From NCBI RefSeq assembly GCF_026410085.1, contig NZ_CP112866.1, forward strand, positions 2,170,001-2,234,000: a DNA stretch of 64,000 nucleotides, written 5' to 3'. Positions 48,634 to 57,700 of the stretch are shown here, piece by piece (positions within the stretch are counted from its first letter, which is position 1; the number at the start of each line of letters is the position of its first letter). The notes beneath the pieces are model-generated. The model did no database searches. It was not told the DNA's origin and saw only the letters and a list, made by a program, of their open reading frames with translations. The DNA is from Pseudomonas quebecensis (lineage in GTDB: Bacteria; Pseudomonadota; Gammaproteobacteria; Pseudomonadales; Pseudomonadaceae). The translations under genes were made by a program, and so were the position numbers.

Positions 48634-49128
48634 ATGCAGGCACCCGCCAAATTCACCGCTCATGTCGTATTGGCCGCGTTGGGGCTGATCGCCTATCACC
48701 AGGCCCAGGCCGCCCGCATCGAGCCGGCCGGCAGCGCTTTTACGGCACAGGGTCCCATCAGCTTTTCCAAGGGGGCACTGATCAGCGCCGACTGCACCAT
48801 TAAAGTCGCCGGCAAAGTGGCGGCGGATGGCGCATCGGTCAATGTCGACAAAGTTGAATTCGATGGCGGCCTCAAGTGCAGCCGGGTGGAGGCCATTAAC
48901 TTGCCTTGGATACTGGTGGCCAAAGACAGCCGCAGCGGGTCCATGTCAAAAATCAGCGTTGATGTACATGCCTTCGGTCTGGGCGGCAAGTGCGGTCCCT
49001 CTACCGCTGATGGCACCTGGGATAACGCCACTGGAAAGTTGGAAGCGGCCAATGTGCCGATTGGCGAAGACTGCAAGATAAAAACGGTGTCGATCAAGAT
49101 GCCGCCCAACTTCAAAGTGGTTGATTAA
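48634..49128 (+). CDS. praB: PraB-type secreted protein (alkane oxidation activator), copy 1
   Basis: A 164-residue exported protein with a signal peptide (HVVLAALGLIAYHQAQA) and a mature beta-rich domain with four cysteines, including KCGPST. It belongs to the family named protein activator of alkane oxidation, whose members are secreted and stimulate growth on n-alkanes with biosurfactant. About 500 nt from a paralogue (49260-49754); both share SAFTA/SFTA-xG-IS and cysteine spacing. The first cysteine follows ALISAD, the second LK. AAGGGAAGG precedes the ATG. Confidence 0.8.
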   Translation: MQAPAKFTAHVVLAALGLIAYHQAQAARIEPAGSAFTAQGPISFSKGALISADCTIKVAGKVAADGASVNVDKVEFDGGLKCSRVEAINLPWILVAKDSRSGSMSKISVDVHAFGLGGKCGPSTADGTWDNATGKLEAANVPIGEDCKIKTVSIKMPPNFKVVD

Positions 49129-49224
49129 CGCAACGCACATTAATAGCGGTAATTGCATTGAAATTTGGCTGGAAAGGGAAGTTCTGCAGTTTCACCGTGA
49201 CCTCTCGTTCATGGCCATTACCCC

Positions 49225-49241
49225 TGGCGAATGACTCGCCA
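49225..49241. promoter_or_regulatory. Short hairpin just upstream of praB copy 2
   Basis: TGGCGA-N5-TCGCCA lies about 18 nt before the second praB start, next to its ribosome site (GAGG). It could form a hairpin in the leader or be a protein-binding site. It also happens to show GG-N10-GC, but no other sigma-54 element supports a promoter. Confidence 0.3.
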
Positions 49242-49259
49242 TCACTGTGAGGAAAAACA

Positions 49260-49754
49260 ATGAAAAGCTTGAAAACCCTCGTATCGTTGTCTGCTCTGGC
49301 TGTCTGCATGGGTGCTGCGTCGATGGCGAACGCCTATAGCATCGCCCCGGTCAATACCAGCTTTACCGCACCTGGGACGATTTCGGTGAAATCGCCGTCT
49401 TCTTTCCAGGCAACCGTCAACTGCGGCGCCACCTTCACCGGTAATGTCGACGCCACCGGCGTTGCCAAAATCACCGGCGTGGCGGTCACCGGTGGCGGTC
49501 TTTGCGCATTGCCGAAAATCACCGGCCTGCCGTGGACCCTCACCGCCACCGGCCCAACGGCGGGTACCGTGACCAACGTCGGCTATACCATCGCCGCTTC
49601 GATTCTTTACCCGGCTTCCAATTGCGGCCCGTCCACCATCACCGTGGGCTACAGCGGTGGTGTGCTCACCGCGACCAACCAGACCCTGAGCGGCAACTGC
49701 ACGGTCGCCAGCCTGAGCGTGACCCCAAGCCCGGCACTGACCATCGTGCCTTGA
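49260..49754 (+). CDS. praB: PraB-type secreted protein, copy 2
   Basis: A 164-residue exported protein (signal MKSLKTLVSLSALAVCMGA ending SMANA) of the same family as copy 1. After the signal there are four cysteines in matching positions, including NCGPST, and a low-complexity, threonine- and glycine-rich beta domain. Divergence from copy 1 is large, which suggests an old duplication with different roles. GAGGAAAA precedes the ATG. Confidence 0.8.
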   Translation: MKSLKTLVSLSALAVCMGAASMANAYSIAPVNTSFTAPGTISVKSPSSFQATVNCGATFTGNVDATGVAKITGVAVTGGGLCALPKITGLPWTLTATGPTAGTVTNVGYTIAASILYPASNCGPSTITVGYSGGVLTATNQTLSGNCTVASLSVTPSPALTIVP

Positions 49755-49793
49755 TCGCCGGTTGAGAACGAAGGGCTGATCACCCGTGGAAAA

Positions 49794-49820
49794 ACCGGCG
49801 CCTTTACCGGGCGCCGGTTC
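49794..49820. other. Stem-loop between praB copy 2 and the FadL gene
   Basis: AACCGGCGCC (49794-49803) pairs perfectly with GGCGCCGGTT (49811-49820) around a seven-base loop. No T-run follows on the plus strand, so it may protect the praB mRNA or partly end transcription before the porin gene. Confidence 0.5.
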
Positions 49821-49887
49821 AGGCTGGGCCAGGCAGCAGGACGAACCGGCAGGGCCGGCTCGGAGCGATAACAATAAGGAGTGCCGC

Positions 49888-51342
49888 ATGAATAATAAGA
49901 AACAACATGTGCAGGTTTTGCTGGGGCTGGCGTTGATAGGCGGCGTGGTAGTGGCTGCGCCTGTTCAGGCCGGCGGCTTTTCAACCCCCACTTACGGCGC
50001 GCCAGGCTGGGGCAGGGCCTTTGCCGGCGGTTCGCTGTTCAAGAATGACCCCAGCTCCGCCTACAACAACCCGGCGGCCATGGCCTTCGTCGAACACAAC
50101 GTCGCGCAGCTTACCGTCGACTATGCGCGCATCAAGATCAAGTACAAGGGCGATGCCTTCGATTACGCCGGCAACCCCGTTTCCAGCACGCCGCTGGACG
50201 CCAACGGTTTTCCTGACGTGGCAGCCGCCACGCCGAATAACAACGACGGCGGCGAGGGCGGCTTTACCGCGTGGCTGCCCACCGGTTTTATGGTCATGCC
50301 CCTCGGAGACCGGTTCGCGTTCGGCTTGAGCCAGGTCGTGCCGCAGGGCATGCGCTCCACCTGGGATGAAAATTCGAAACTGCGCGATTTTGCCGTGGAC
50401 ACCAAGATTGAAACGGTGGGGCTCACCGGCTCCCTGTCCTTCAAGGTCAACGACCAGTTTTCCCTCGGCGGGGGATTGATCGTGCAGCACAGCAAGGGCT
50501 TCGTCAGTCAGAACGTCGACCTGCTGTCCGCCGCGGCAGTGTCCGATTCAGTCCTGGGTGGCATCAACTTCCCGTCGGATGTGGGCAGCGCCCTGATGCG
50601 GGTCAAAGTCGATAATATTTCGACCGGCTGGTTTACCGGGCTCGTGTGGAAACCCACGGACCGCGACACGCTGGGCTTGAATTATCACGCCAAGATCAAG
50701 AACAAGATGACCGGCAAATACACCGTCCGCGCCGACCAGTTCTCCAACAACCTGATGACTCAGCCGAGTCCGTTCGGCGGCACCGGTACGCTGGTGAACA
50801 CTGCTTATCCAGGGCTTGAACTGTACCCGAACGGCGCCCATGCCAGCGTCCAGTTGGACATCCCCGCCACGGCGGGCCTGGACTGGGTGCACCAGTTCAA
50901 TGACCGTTTGACCCTGGGGGCGAGCGTCACCTGGACCGAGTGGTCATCGTTCAAGGACCTGACCCTTGAGTCTGGCGGCACCACCGTTGTCTCCATTCCC
51001 TACAACTACAAGAACACCTGGATGTATTCCCTGGGCGGCGACTATCGGTTGACCGACGAACTGACCCTGCGCGCCGGTGTTGCTCTCGACCAGACGCCGA
51101 CCCGCAATTCGACCCGCGACCCGCGCATTCCGGATGGCGATCGTACGTTCCTGTCATTGGGCGCCGGCTACGATGTCAAAGCCGTCAAGGGCCTGAGCCT
51201 GGACTTGGCGTATTCCCACCAGTTCGTGCAGGAGGTCAAGCTCAAGACCCAGAACGTGGATCGCCTGGGCGGCGCGCGACTCGACGGTAAAGCCGAATCG
51301 TCGGGCGATGTGGTCAGCGTATCGGCGACCTACGCGTTCTAA
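49888..51342 (+). CDS. fadL: FadL-family outer-membrane hydrophobe channel
   Basis: A 484-residue OmpP1/FadL/TodX porin: signal peptide (GVVVAAPVQA), N-terminal hatch segment with the NPA motif (SAYNNPAAMAF), and a 14-strand barrel ending VVSVSATYAF with the C-terminal aromatic. It takes up fatty acids or alkanes across the outer membrane. I chose the ATG at MNNKKQHV (AAGGAG before it). Lies between the praB pair and the beta-oxidation operon, matching a role in substrate entry. Confidence 0.9.
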   Translation: MNNKKQHVQVLLGLALIGGVVVAAPVQAGGFSTPTYGAPGWGRAFAGGSLFKNDPSSAYNNPAAMAFVEHNVAQLTVDYARIKIKYKGDAFDYAGNPVSSTPLDANGFPDVAAATPNNNDGGEGGFTAWLPTGFMVMPLGDRFAFGLSQVVPQGMRSTWDENSKLRDFAVDTKIETVGLTGSLSFKVNDQFSLGGGLIVQHSKGFVSQNVDLLSAAAVSDSVLGGINFPSDVGSALMRVKVDNISTGWFTGLVWKPTDRDTLGLNYHAKIKNKMTGKYTVRADQFSNNLMTQPSPFGGTGTLVNTAYPGLELYPNGAHASVQLDIPATAGLDWVHQFNDRLTLGASVTWTEWSSFKDLTLESGGTTVVSIPYNYKNTWMYSLGGDYRLTDELTLRAGVALDQTPTRNSTRDPRIPDGDRTFLSLGAGYDVKAVKGLSLDLAYSHQFVQEVKLKTQNVDRLGGARLDGKAESSGDVVSVSATYAF

Positions 51343-51362
51343 CCGTACGTTGAAGGGCGGGA

Positions 51363-51383
51363 GCAGCCAGCGCATCTGGCTGC
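51363..51383 (+). terminator. Stem-loop after the FadL gene
   Basis: GCAGCCAG (51363-51370) pairs with CTGGCTGC (51376-51383) with a five-base loop. A T-run (TTTTTT) follows about 11 bases later, so it is likely an intrinsic terminator, if an imperfect one. Confidence 0.55.
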
Positions 51384-51456
51384 CTTGCCGGTGATTTTTT
51401 CGTGCAACCGGCTGAGTCCGCTCAGCCGTTATTTTTCGCCCAGACATTAAATAAAA

Positions 51457-51478
51457 ATTTCAAAAAAAAATTTGAATT
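51457..51478. promoter_or_regulatory. Inverted-repeat operator candidate of the beta-oxidation operon
   Basis: ATTTCA-N10-TGAATT, with an all-A/T spacer, is the same element as at 47061-47082 upstream of alkB, including the spacing of ten. It lies about 93 nt upstream of the acyl-CoA dehydrogenase start. TTGAAT (51472-51477) and TAGTGT (51495-51500), 17 bases apart, could be a -35/-10 promoter overlapping the right arm. Confidence 0.55.
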
Positions 51479-51570
51479 TGTATCTTCCCGTTTGTAGTGT
51501 GGCTTTACGCCGCTGTCGTGCTTGCGCGACTTGCATAGGTGTCGTGCCCTGAATCGAGTAGAGGTCTCCC

Positions 51571-54096
51571 ATGGTTATCTGGTTATTGGCGGGTTTCGTA
51601 GCAGCGCTTGCCCTGGCGTATCGACAAGCGGCGGCAGCCCAATGGCTGGGGGTCAGCCTGGTGTGGCTGGCGCTCGCTTACCTGTTCGGCGTGGTCGCTG
51701 GCCTTGGCGTCAGCGTTGCGGTGCTGCTGGTGGTGGCTCCCGCGCTGCTGATGACGATAAAACCCTTGCGGCGCGCGCTGCTAAGCAGCAGGGCGCTCGG
51801 CCTGTTTCGCACGATCATGCCGGCCATGTCCGACACGGAACGCGCGGCCATCGAGTCCGGCACCGTGTGGTGGGATGCCGAGTTGTTCAGCGGTAAACCC
51901 GACTGGCGGCGCCTGCTGCAGGCCGCGCCGGCCAGTCTCAGCGCCGAGGAACAGGCGTTTCTGGATAACGAAGTGGAAACCCTGTGCGACATCGCCAACG
52001 ACTGGGAAACCACCCAGGTCTGGCAGGACATGTCCCCTGAAGGCTGGCAGTACACCAAGAGCGCCGGCTTCCTCGGCATGATCATTCCCAAGCAATACGG
52101 CGGCAAAGGCTTCTCCCACTACGCCCACTCCCAAGTGGTGATGAAGCTCTCCACGCGCTGTTCGGCGGCGGCCATTTCGGTGATGGTGCCCAACTCGCTC
52201 GGCCCGGCCGAACTGTTGTTGCACTACGGCACCGATGCCCAGCGCAATTACTACCTGCCGCGCCTGGCCCGTGGCGAAGACATCCCGTGCTTCGCCCTGA
52301 CCAGCCCCTACGCCGGTTCCGACGCCGGGGCGATTCCCGATGTGGGCATCGTCTGCAAGGGCCTGCATGACGGGCAGGAAGTGCTGGGCCTGCGGGTGAC
52401 CTGGGACAAGCGCTACATCACCCTTGGCCCGATCGCGACGGTGCTGGGCCTGGCGTTCCGCGCCGAAGACCCGGACGGCCTGCTCGGCACGCCCGGCTCG
52501 CTGGGCATCACCTGCGCGTTGATTCCCACCTCCCACCCCGGCGTCAACAGCGGCCGGCGGCACTGGCCGCTTAACGCGGTGTTCCAGAACGGCCCGACCA
52601 CCGGCAAGGACGTGTTTATTCCGCTGGACTGGGTGATCGGCGGCCGCGAGCAGGTCGGCAACGGCTGGCGCATGTTGATGGAGTGCCTGGCCGCCGGTCG
52701 TGCGATTTCCCTGCCTTCGGCCAATGTCGGTCTGGGCAAGGTCGCGGTGCGGGGCACCTCGGCCTACGCGGCCATGCGCAAACAGTTCGGCCTGCCCATC
52801 GGCAAGTTCGAAGGGGTGCAGGCACCGCTGGCGCGCATGGCCGGGCATTTGTACGCCTGCGACGCGGTGCGCAAGGTCTCGGTGGCGTCCCTGGACGCCG
52901 GCGAAAAGCCGTCGGTGATCTCGGCCATCGCCAAGTACCACGTCACCGAGCGGGCCCGGATGATCGTCAACGACGGCATGGACATCGTCGCCGGCAAAGG
53001 CATCTGCATGGGCCCCAATAACTTCCTGGCCCGTGCCTACCAGCAAAGCCCCATCGCCATCACCGTGGAAGGCGCGAACATCATGACGCGCTGCCTGATC
53101 ATCTTTGGCCAGGGCCTGATCCGTTGCCATCCCTATGTGTTCCGCGAGATGGAAGCGGCGCGCAACCCGGACCGGCGCCAAGCGCTGGAAGCGTTCGACA
53201 GCGCCATGTTCGGTCACGTGAGTTTTGTGTTGGCCAATACCGTGCGCGCGGCGGTACATGGGCTGACCGGCGGCCGGCTGATTTCCGTACCGGCCAAGAC
53301 CGACCCTGCGCTGGCGTCCTACTACCGCCAGGCCAATCGGCTGTCGGTGGTGTTGGCGCTGATCTCGGACGTTTCCATGGGCGTGCTGGGCGGTGCGCTC
53401 AAGCGCAAGGAAAGCCTCACCGGGCGCCTGGGGGACGTGCTGTCACAGTTGTATATCCTGTCCTGCGTGCTTAAACGCTTTGAGGACGATGGCCGCCCCC
53501 AGGCGGACCTGCCGCTGGTGCATTGGTCGGCCCAGGACGCGCTGCTGCGCGCCCATGAAGCCCTGGCCGAAGTGCTCGACAATTACCCCTCCAAAACCGC
53601 TGCGCGGGTGATGCGGGCCTTGAGTTTTCCGTTCGGTCTGCCCTTGCGCAAACCGTCGGACCGCCTGTTGGCCGACGTCGCCGACGCGGTACAGACCCCC
53701 GGCGCCACCCGCGACCGCTTGCTGGCCGATTCCTACATCCCGCGCCCGGAAATCGACAAGTTGGCTTATGGCGAACTGGGCTTCCGTTTGCTGCCCCAGG
53801 TGGAGCTGATCGACGCCCGGCTCAAGCCCGCGATCAAGCAAGGCGTGCTCGACCCGCTGCCGATCTCCGCCACGGCCTTTGCCACCTGGCGCGTCAAGGC
53901 CCGGGCACTGGACCTGATCAGCGACGATGAGGAGGCCTTGCTCGCCCGCTACGTGGAATACGCCGATCACGGCATCCAGGTGGATGACTTCCCCCAGGAC
54001 TTCGGATTGCTGGAGGCGTTGCAGCAGCGCAAGCAGGCGCTGGAGCCGACCACCAAGCGTCGTACGGCTCAGGGCGAAAACGCCTCGGTCAACTAG
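51571..54096 (+). CDS. fadE: Acyl-CoA dehydrogenase, FadE type
   Basis: An 841-residue FadE-class enzyme: two N-terminal membrane segments (about 2-20 and 27-60), acyl-CoA dehydrogenase core (about 120-500, FALTSPYAGSDAGAIPD, and VEGANIMTRCLIIFGQGL) and a long C-terminal DUF1974-type domain. It makes the first double bond in beta-oxidation and passes electrons to an electron-transfer flavoprotein. First gene of a five-gene operon; AGAGGTCTCCC before the ATG. FadE in E. coli is about 814 residues. Confidence 0.93.
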   Translation: MVIWLLAGFVAALALAYRQAAAAQWLGVSLVWLALAYLFGVVAGLGVSVAVLLVVAPALLMTIKPLRRALLSSRALGLFRTIMPAMSDTERAAIESGTVWWDAELFSGKPDWRRLLQAAPASLSAEEQAFLDNEVETLCDIANDWETTQVWQDMSPEGWQYTKSAGFLGMIIPKQYGGKGFSHYAHSQVVMKLSTRCSAAAISVMVPNSLGPAELLLHYGTDAQRNYYLPRLARGEDIPCFALTSPYAGSDAGAIPDVGIVCKGLHDGQEVLGLRVTWDKRYITLGPIATVLGLAFRAEDPDGLLGTPGSLGITCALIPTSHPGVNSGRRHWPLNAVFQNGPTTGKDVFIPLDWVIGGREQVGNGWRMLMECLAAGRAISLPSANVGLGKVAVRGTSAYAAMRKQFGLPIGKFEGVQAPLARMAGHLYACDAVRKVSVASLDAGEKPSVISAIAKYHVTERARMIVNDGMDIVAGKGICMGPNNFLARAYQQSPIAITVEGANIMTRCLIIFGQGLIRCHPYVFREMEAARNPDRRQALEAFDSAMFGHVSFVLANTVRAAVHGLTGGRLISVPAKTDPALASYYRQANRLSVVLALISDVSMGVLGGALKRKESLTGRLGDVLSQLYILSCVLKRFEDDGRPQADLPLVHWSAQDALLRAHEALAEVLDNYPSKTAARVMRALSFPFGLPLRKPSDRLLADVADAVQTPGATRDRLLADSYIPRPEIDKLAYGELGFRLLPQVELIDARLKPAIKQGVLDPLPISATAFATWRVKARALDLISDDEEALLARYVEYADHGIQVDDFPQDFGLLEALQQRKQALEPTTKRRTAQGENASVN

Positions 54097-54135
54097 GAAA
54101 AACCCGATCAGAATGTGTTGAGAGTGATTGCTGAT

Positions 54136-55479
54136 ATGAGTGACAGCTACCTAACCTTCGTCAATTCGCCCTGGGGCCGTCGCCTGGCACAGGCGGCGGG
54201 CTTGCCGCAGCCCTTGCCGTTGCAGCGTCATCGCAGCGGCCAGCAAAGTCTGGTGAACCCGGTGATTGTCGCCGGGGCAGGGCGCCTGATGACCCAGGTG
54301 CAACGGGTTTTCAGCGACACCGACACAGTTGCCGCCACCCCGGCGACACTCAACGCGCCGTCTACGGTCAAGGTGCAAGGCGCGGTATTCGATGCCAGCG
54401 GGCTTGTCAGCCTGGAGCAACTCGACGAGCTGTACCGGTTCTTCTACTGCAATGCCAGACGCCTCGGCCAGCACGCGCGGGTGGTGGTGCTCGGCACGGC
54501 GCCGGAGCACTGCGCGGATCTGCCCCAGGCCGTCGCCCAGCGCGCCCTCGAAGGTTTGGTGCGGTCCCTGGCCAAGGAGCTGCGCCGGGCTATCACCGTG
54601 CAGTTGCTGTACGTGGCACCGGGCGCTGAGGACGCGCTGGACAGCAGCCTGCGGTTTTTCCTGTCGCGCCGATCGGCCTATGTGTCGGGGCAAGTGGTGC
54701 GCGTACACGCGCCGGTGGACGGCCACGTCACGGTCAACTGGGACAAACCCTTCGCCGGCCGCCGCGCGCTGGTCACCGGCGCGTCCCGTGGTATCGGCCT
54801 GGCCATCGCTCAGGTGCTGGCTCGTGACGGCGCGCATGTGATCTGTGTGGACGTGCCTCAGGCCCACGATGCCCTGCAGCAGGCCGCCGGCGCAGTGAAC
54901 GGTTCGGCATTGCCGCTGGATATCACCGCGCCCGACGCCGCCTCGCTGTTGCAGGCCCATGTCAGCCAGTACGGCGCGTTCGATGTGGTGGTGCACAACG
55001 CCGGGATTACCCGCGACAAAACCATCGTCAAGATGAGCGAATCGGCGTGGCAGAGTGTGCTGGCGGTCAACCTGCAGGCGCCGCTGTGCTTGAGCAACGC
55101 GTTGCTGGAGTGCGAGGGCCTCAACCCCGGCGGCCGCATTGTCTGCGTGTCGTCGATTTCCGGCATCGCCGGCAACCTCGGGCAAAGCAACTACGCCACC
55201 TCCAAGGCCGGTGTGATCGGCCTGGTACAAGGGCTGGCGCCGCGCGCGGCGACTCAGCAGGTTACGGTCAATGCCGTGGCGCCAGGCTTTATCGAGACGC
55301 AGATGACGGCCCGCATCCCTTTGATGATCCGCGAGGCAGGGCGGCGCATGAATTCGCTGTCCCAGGGTGGGCAGCCGATCGACGTGGCCGAAACCATCGG
55401 CTGGCTGGCCCATCCGGCGTCGGGCGGGGTTAACGGCCAAGTGGTGCGCGTGTGCGGCCAAAGCCTGTTGGGAGCCTGA
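54136..55479 (+). CDS. FabG-like 3-hydroxyacyl-CoA/ACP dehydrogenase (high-molecular-weight type)
   Basis: A 447-residue SDR of the FabG4 class: an N-terminal half (about 1-210) resembling a degenerate Rossmann domain, then an active SDR domain with TGASRGIG (about 218), NAGITRDK, SSISGIAGN and YATSKAG. In an operon with acyl-CoA dehydrogenase, MaoC hydratase and thiolase it most likely oxidises 3-hydroxyacyl-CoA, so the operon does not need a FadB multifunctional enzyme. I chose the ATG at MSDSYLTF; an upstream GTG is possible. Confidence 0.88.
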   Translation: MSDSYLTFVNSPWGRRLAQAAGLPQPLPLQRHRSGQQSLVNPVIVAGAGRLMTQVQRVFSDTDTVAATPATLNAPSTVKVQGAVFDASGLVSLEQLDELYRFFYCNARRLGQHARVVVLGTAPEHCADLPQAVAQRALEGLVRSLAKELRRAITVQLLYVAPGAEDALDSSLRFFLSRRSAYVSGQVVRVHAPVDGHVTVNWDKPFAGRRALVTGASRGIGLAIAQVLARDGAHVICVDVPQAHDALQQAAGAVNGSALPLDITAPDAASLLQAHVSQYGAFDVVVHNAGITRDKTIVKMSESAWQSVLAVNLQAPLCLSNALLECEGLNPGGRIVCVSSISGIAGNLGQSNYATSKAGVIGLVQGLAPRAATQQVTVNAVAPGFIETQMTARIPLMIREAGRRMNSLSQGGQPIDVAETIGWLAHPASGGVNGQVVRVCGQSLLGA

Positions 55480-55483
55480 TGCC

Positions 55484-56374
55484 ATGGACGACCTGACGCA
55501 AATCATCGACCCACCGCCGTCACGCACGCGACTGCTGCTGGATGGTATGCGCGCACTGCGCAAACCCAAGCTGGACGGCGCGCCGCTGCTGCCCAAGGCG
55601 CGCCTGGTGCGCCCGGCGGTGGAGCTGTCGGCTGAGGGTATCGCCGCGTATGGCAGCGCCTGCGGTTTTCGCCGCGAGCAGGGCGTGCCGTTGACCTATC
55701 CCCATGTGCTGGCCTTTCCTTTGCACTTGATGTTGTTGACCCGCCCCAGTTTCCCGTACCCGGCCAGCGGCATGGTGCACCTGGCTAACCGCATTCGGCA
55801 GTACCAACGCCTGCGGGAAGGCCAGGCGTTGCGGCTGGAGGTGTATGCCGAGCGCTGGGTCGCTCACCCTAAAGGGCAGGCTCTGAGCATCGCCACTCGC
55901 GCCTACAGCGCGGGCGCGCTGGTGTGGGAGGGCGATAGCCTGTACCTGCGCCGGGGCGTGGCGGACCCGGTCGGCGAACCTTGGGTGGACGCGCTGGGCG
56001 TGGCTTCAGACAGCTGGGTCCGTACCCAGAAGTGGCTGTTGCCGGCCGACCTGGGCCGGCGTTTTGCTAAGGTGTCCGGGGATTTCAACCCGATCCACAC
56101 CTCGGTCATCGGCGCCAGGCTGTTCGGCTTTCGCCGCGCCATCGCCCATGGCATGTGGACCCTGGGCCGCGCGCTCGCCGCCCAGCAACCGCCGGGTGGC
56201 CTGGAGCGCGCCGAGGTGCGGTGCGAATTCAAGTTGCCGATCCTGCTGCCTGGCCAGGTCGCGCTGTGGAATCCACCTTCCAGCGGCCCGCGTCGCGCTT
56301 TCGAAGTGCGCAACGGTGCGGGCGACAAACCCCATCTGCGCGGCCTGCTGTCCTTCAATGAGAACCTGCAATGA
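55484..56374 (+). CDS. MaoC-family enoyl-CoA hydratase
   Basis: A 296-residue double hot-dog protein. The hydratase-2 motif SGDFNPIHT is near residue 200, with the catalytic Asp and His, and AHGMWTLGRAL follows. It should hydrate trans-2-enoyl-CoA, usually to the (R)-3-hydroxy product, which would fit with the SDR next door. The start follows the dehydrogenase stop by five bases; the thiolase ATG overlaps its stop. Confidence 0.88.
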   Translation: MDDLTQIIDPPPSRTRLLLDGMRALRKPKLDGAPLLPKARLVRPAVELSAEGIAAYGSACGFRREQGVPLTYPHVLAFPLHLMLLTRPSFPYPASGMVHLANRIRQYQRLREGQALRLEVYAERWVAHPKGQALSIATRAYSAGALVWEGDSLYLRRGVADPVGEPWVDALGVASDSWVRTQKWLLPADLGRRFAKVSGDFNPIHTSVIGARLFGFRRAIAHGMWTLGRALAAQQPPGGLERAEVRCEFKLPILLPGQVALWNPPSSGPRRAFEVRNGAGDKPHLRGLLSFNENLQ

Positions 56375-57669
56375 GTCACTACAGCTTCAACCCGGCGCCG
56401 ACCCGCCGCGTGGCGATTATCGGCGGCAACCGTATTCCCTTCGCGCGCTCCAACACCGTGTACGCCCACGACAGCAATCAGGATTTGCTGGTGGCGGCGC
56501 TGCAAGGTCTGGTGGACCGCTACAACCTGCACGGCCAGCGCCTGGGCGAGTTCGCCGCCGGTGCGGTGATCAAGCATTCGCGGGATTTCAACCTGGCGCG
56601 CGAGTCGTTGCTGTCCACCACGCTGTCGCCCGAAACGCCCGCCTACGACGTGCAGCAAGCCTGCGGCACGGGGCTGGAAGCGGCGTTGCTGGTGGCCAAT
56701 AAAATTGCCCTGGGTCAGATCGAAGCGGGCATCGCCGGGGGCGCCGACACGACCTCCGATGCGCCGATCGGCATCAACGAGTCCCTGCGTCACACCTTGC
56801 TCGCGGCCAATCGCGCCAAGGGCATGGGTAACCAATTGAAGGCGTTGCTTAAGGTCCGTCCGTCGATGTTTTTCAAGCCGCTGCTGCCGCGCAACGGTGA
56901 GCCGCGCACCGGCCTGTCCATGGGCGAGCACTGCGAAGAAATGGCCAAGCGCTGGCAGATCAAACGCCTGGCCCAGGATGAATTGACCCTCACCAGCCAT
57001 CAGCGCCTCGCGGCGGCGTACCAGCGCGGCTTCTTCGACGACCTGATAAGCCCCCATCGTGGCCTGGCCCGGGATAATAACCTGCGTGCCGACGCCAGCC
57101 TGGAGAGGCTCGCCGGCCTGTCCCCCGCCTATGACCGCCAGAGCGGCACGCTCACCGCCGGCAATTCCACGCCGCTGACCGATGGCGCCTCGGTGGTGCT
57201 GCTGGCCAGCGAAGCCTGGGCCGCCGAGCACGGTTGGCCGGTGCTGGCTTACTTGCGTACCGGCGAGACGGCAGCGGTCAATTTTATCGACGGCAGCGAA
57301 GGCTTGTTGATGGCGCCTGCCTATGCGGTGCCGCGCATGTTGCAACGTGAAGGCTTGAGCTTTGCCGACTTCGATTTGTTCGAGATCCACGAAGCGTTCG
57401 CCGCCCAGGTGCTGTGCACGCTCAAAGCCTGGGAAGACCCCGACTACTGCCGCGAGCGGCTAGGCTTGGCGGCACCGCTGGGGGCGATCGACCGGGCCAA
57501 AATGAATGTCAACGGCGGCTCCCTCGGCTGCGGTCATCCGTTCGCCGCCACCGGCGGTCGGCAGTTGGCGGCGCTGGCCAAGGCGATCCATGAGCGCGGC
57601 GGCGGCCGCGGCCTGATTTCGATCTGCGCCGCGGGCGGGCTGGGCATTACCGCCATCGTCGAAAAATAG
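56371..57669 (+). CDS. fadI: Acetyl-CoA acyltransferase (thiolase, FadI-like)
   Basis: A 432-residue thiolase with nucleophile C98 in QQACGTGLEA, His in FEIHEAFAAQ, GGSLGCGHPFAATG and the second Cys in CAAGGLG. It releases acetyl-CoA in the last step of beta-oxidation. Fourth gene of the operon. The N-terminus (RRVAIIGGNRIPFARSN) is of the FadI type rather than biosynthetic thiolase. Confidence 0.92.
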   Translation: MSHYSFNPAPTRRVAIIGGNRIPFARSNTVYAHDSNQDLLVAALQGLVDRYNLHGQRLGEFAAGAVIKHSRDFNLARESLLSTTLSPETPAYDVQQACGTGLEAALLVANKIALGQIEAGIAGGADTTSDAPIGINESLRHTLLAANRAKGMGNQLKALLKVRPSMFFKPLLPRNGEPRTGLSMGEHCEEMAKRWQIKRLAQDELTLTSHQRLAAAYQRGFFDDLISPHRGLARDNNLRADASLERLAGLSPAYDRQSGTLTAGNSTPLTDGASVVLLASEAWAAEHGWPVLAYLRTGETAAVNFIDGSEGLLMAPAYAVPRMLQREGLSFADFDLFEIHEAFAAQVLCTLKAWEDPDYCRERLGLAAPLGAIDRAKMNVNGGSLGCGHPFAATGGRQLAALAKAIHERGGGRGLISICAAGGLGITAIVEK

Positions 57670-57700
57670 CGCTGTTAAAAACAACAACAAGGAAACCGCC

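Noticed and set aside
49225..49241. Sigma-54 promoter just before praB copy 2 (TGGCGAATGACTCGC)
   Set aside because: GG-N10-GC is present but arises from a short palindrome only 18 bases from the start codon, too close for a promoter with a ribosome site in the leader.
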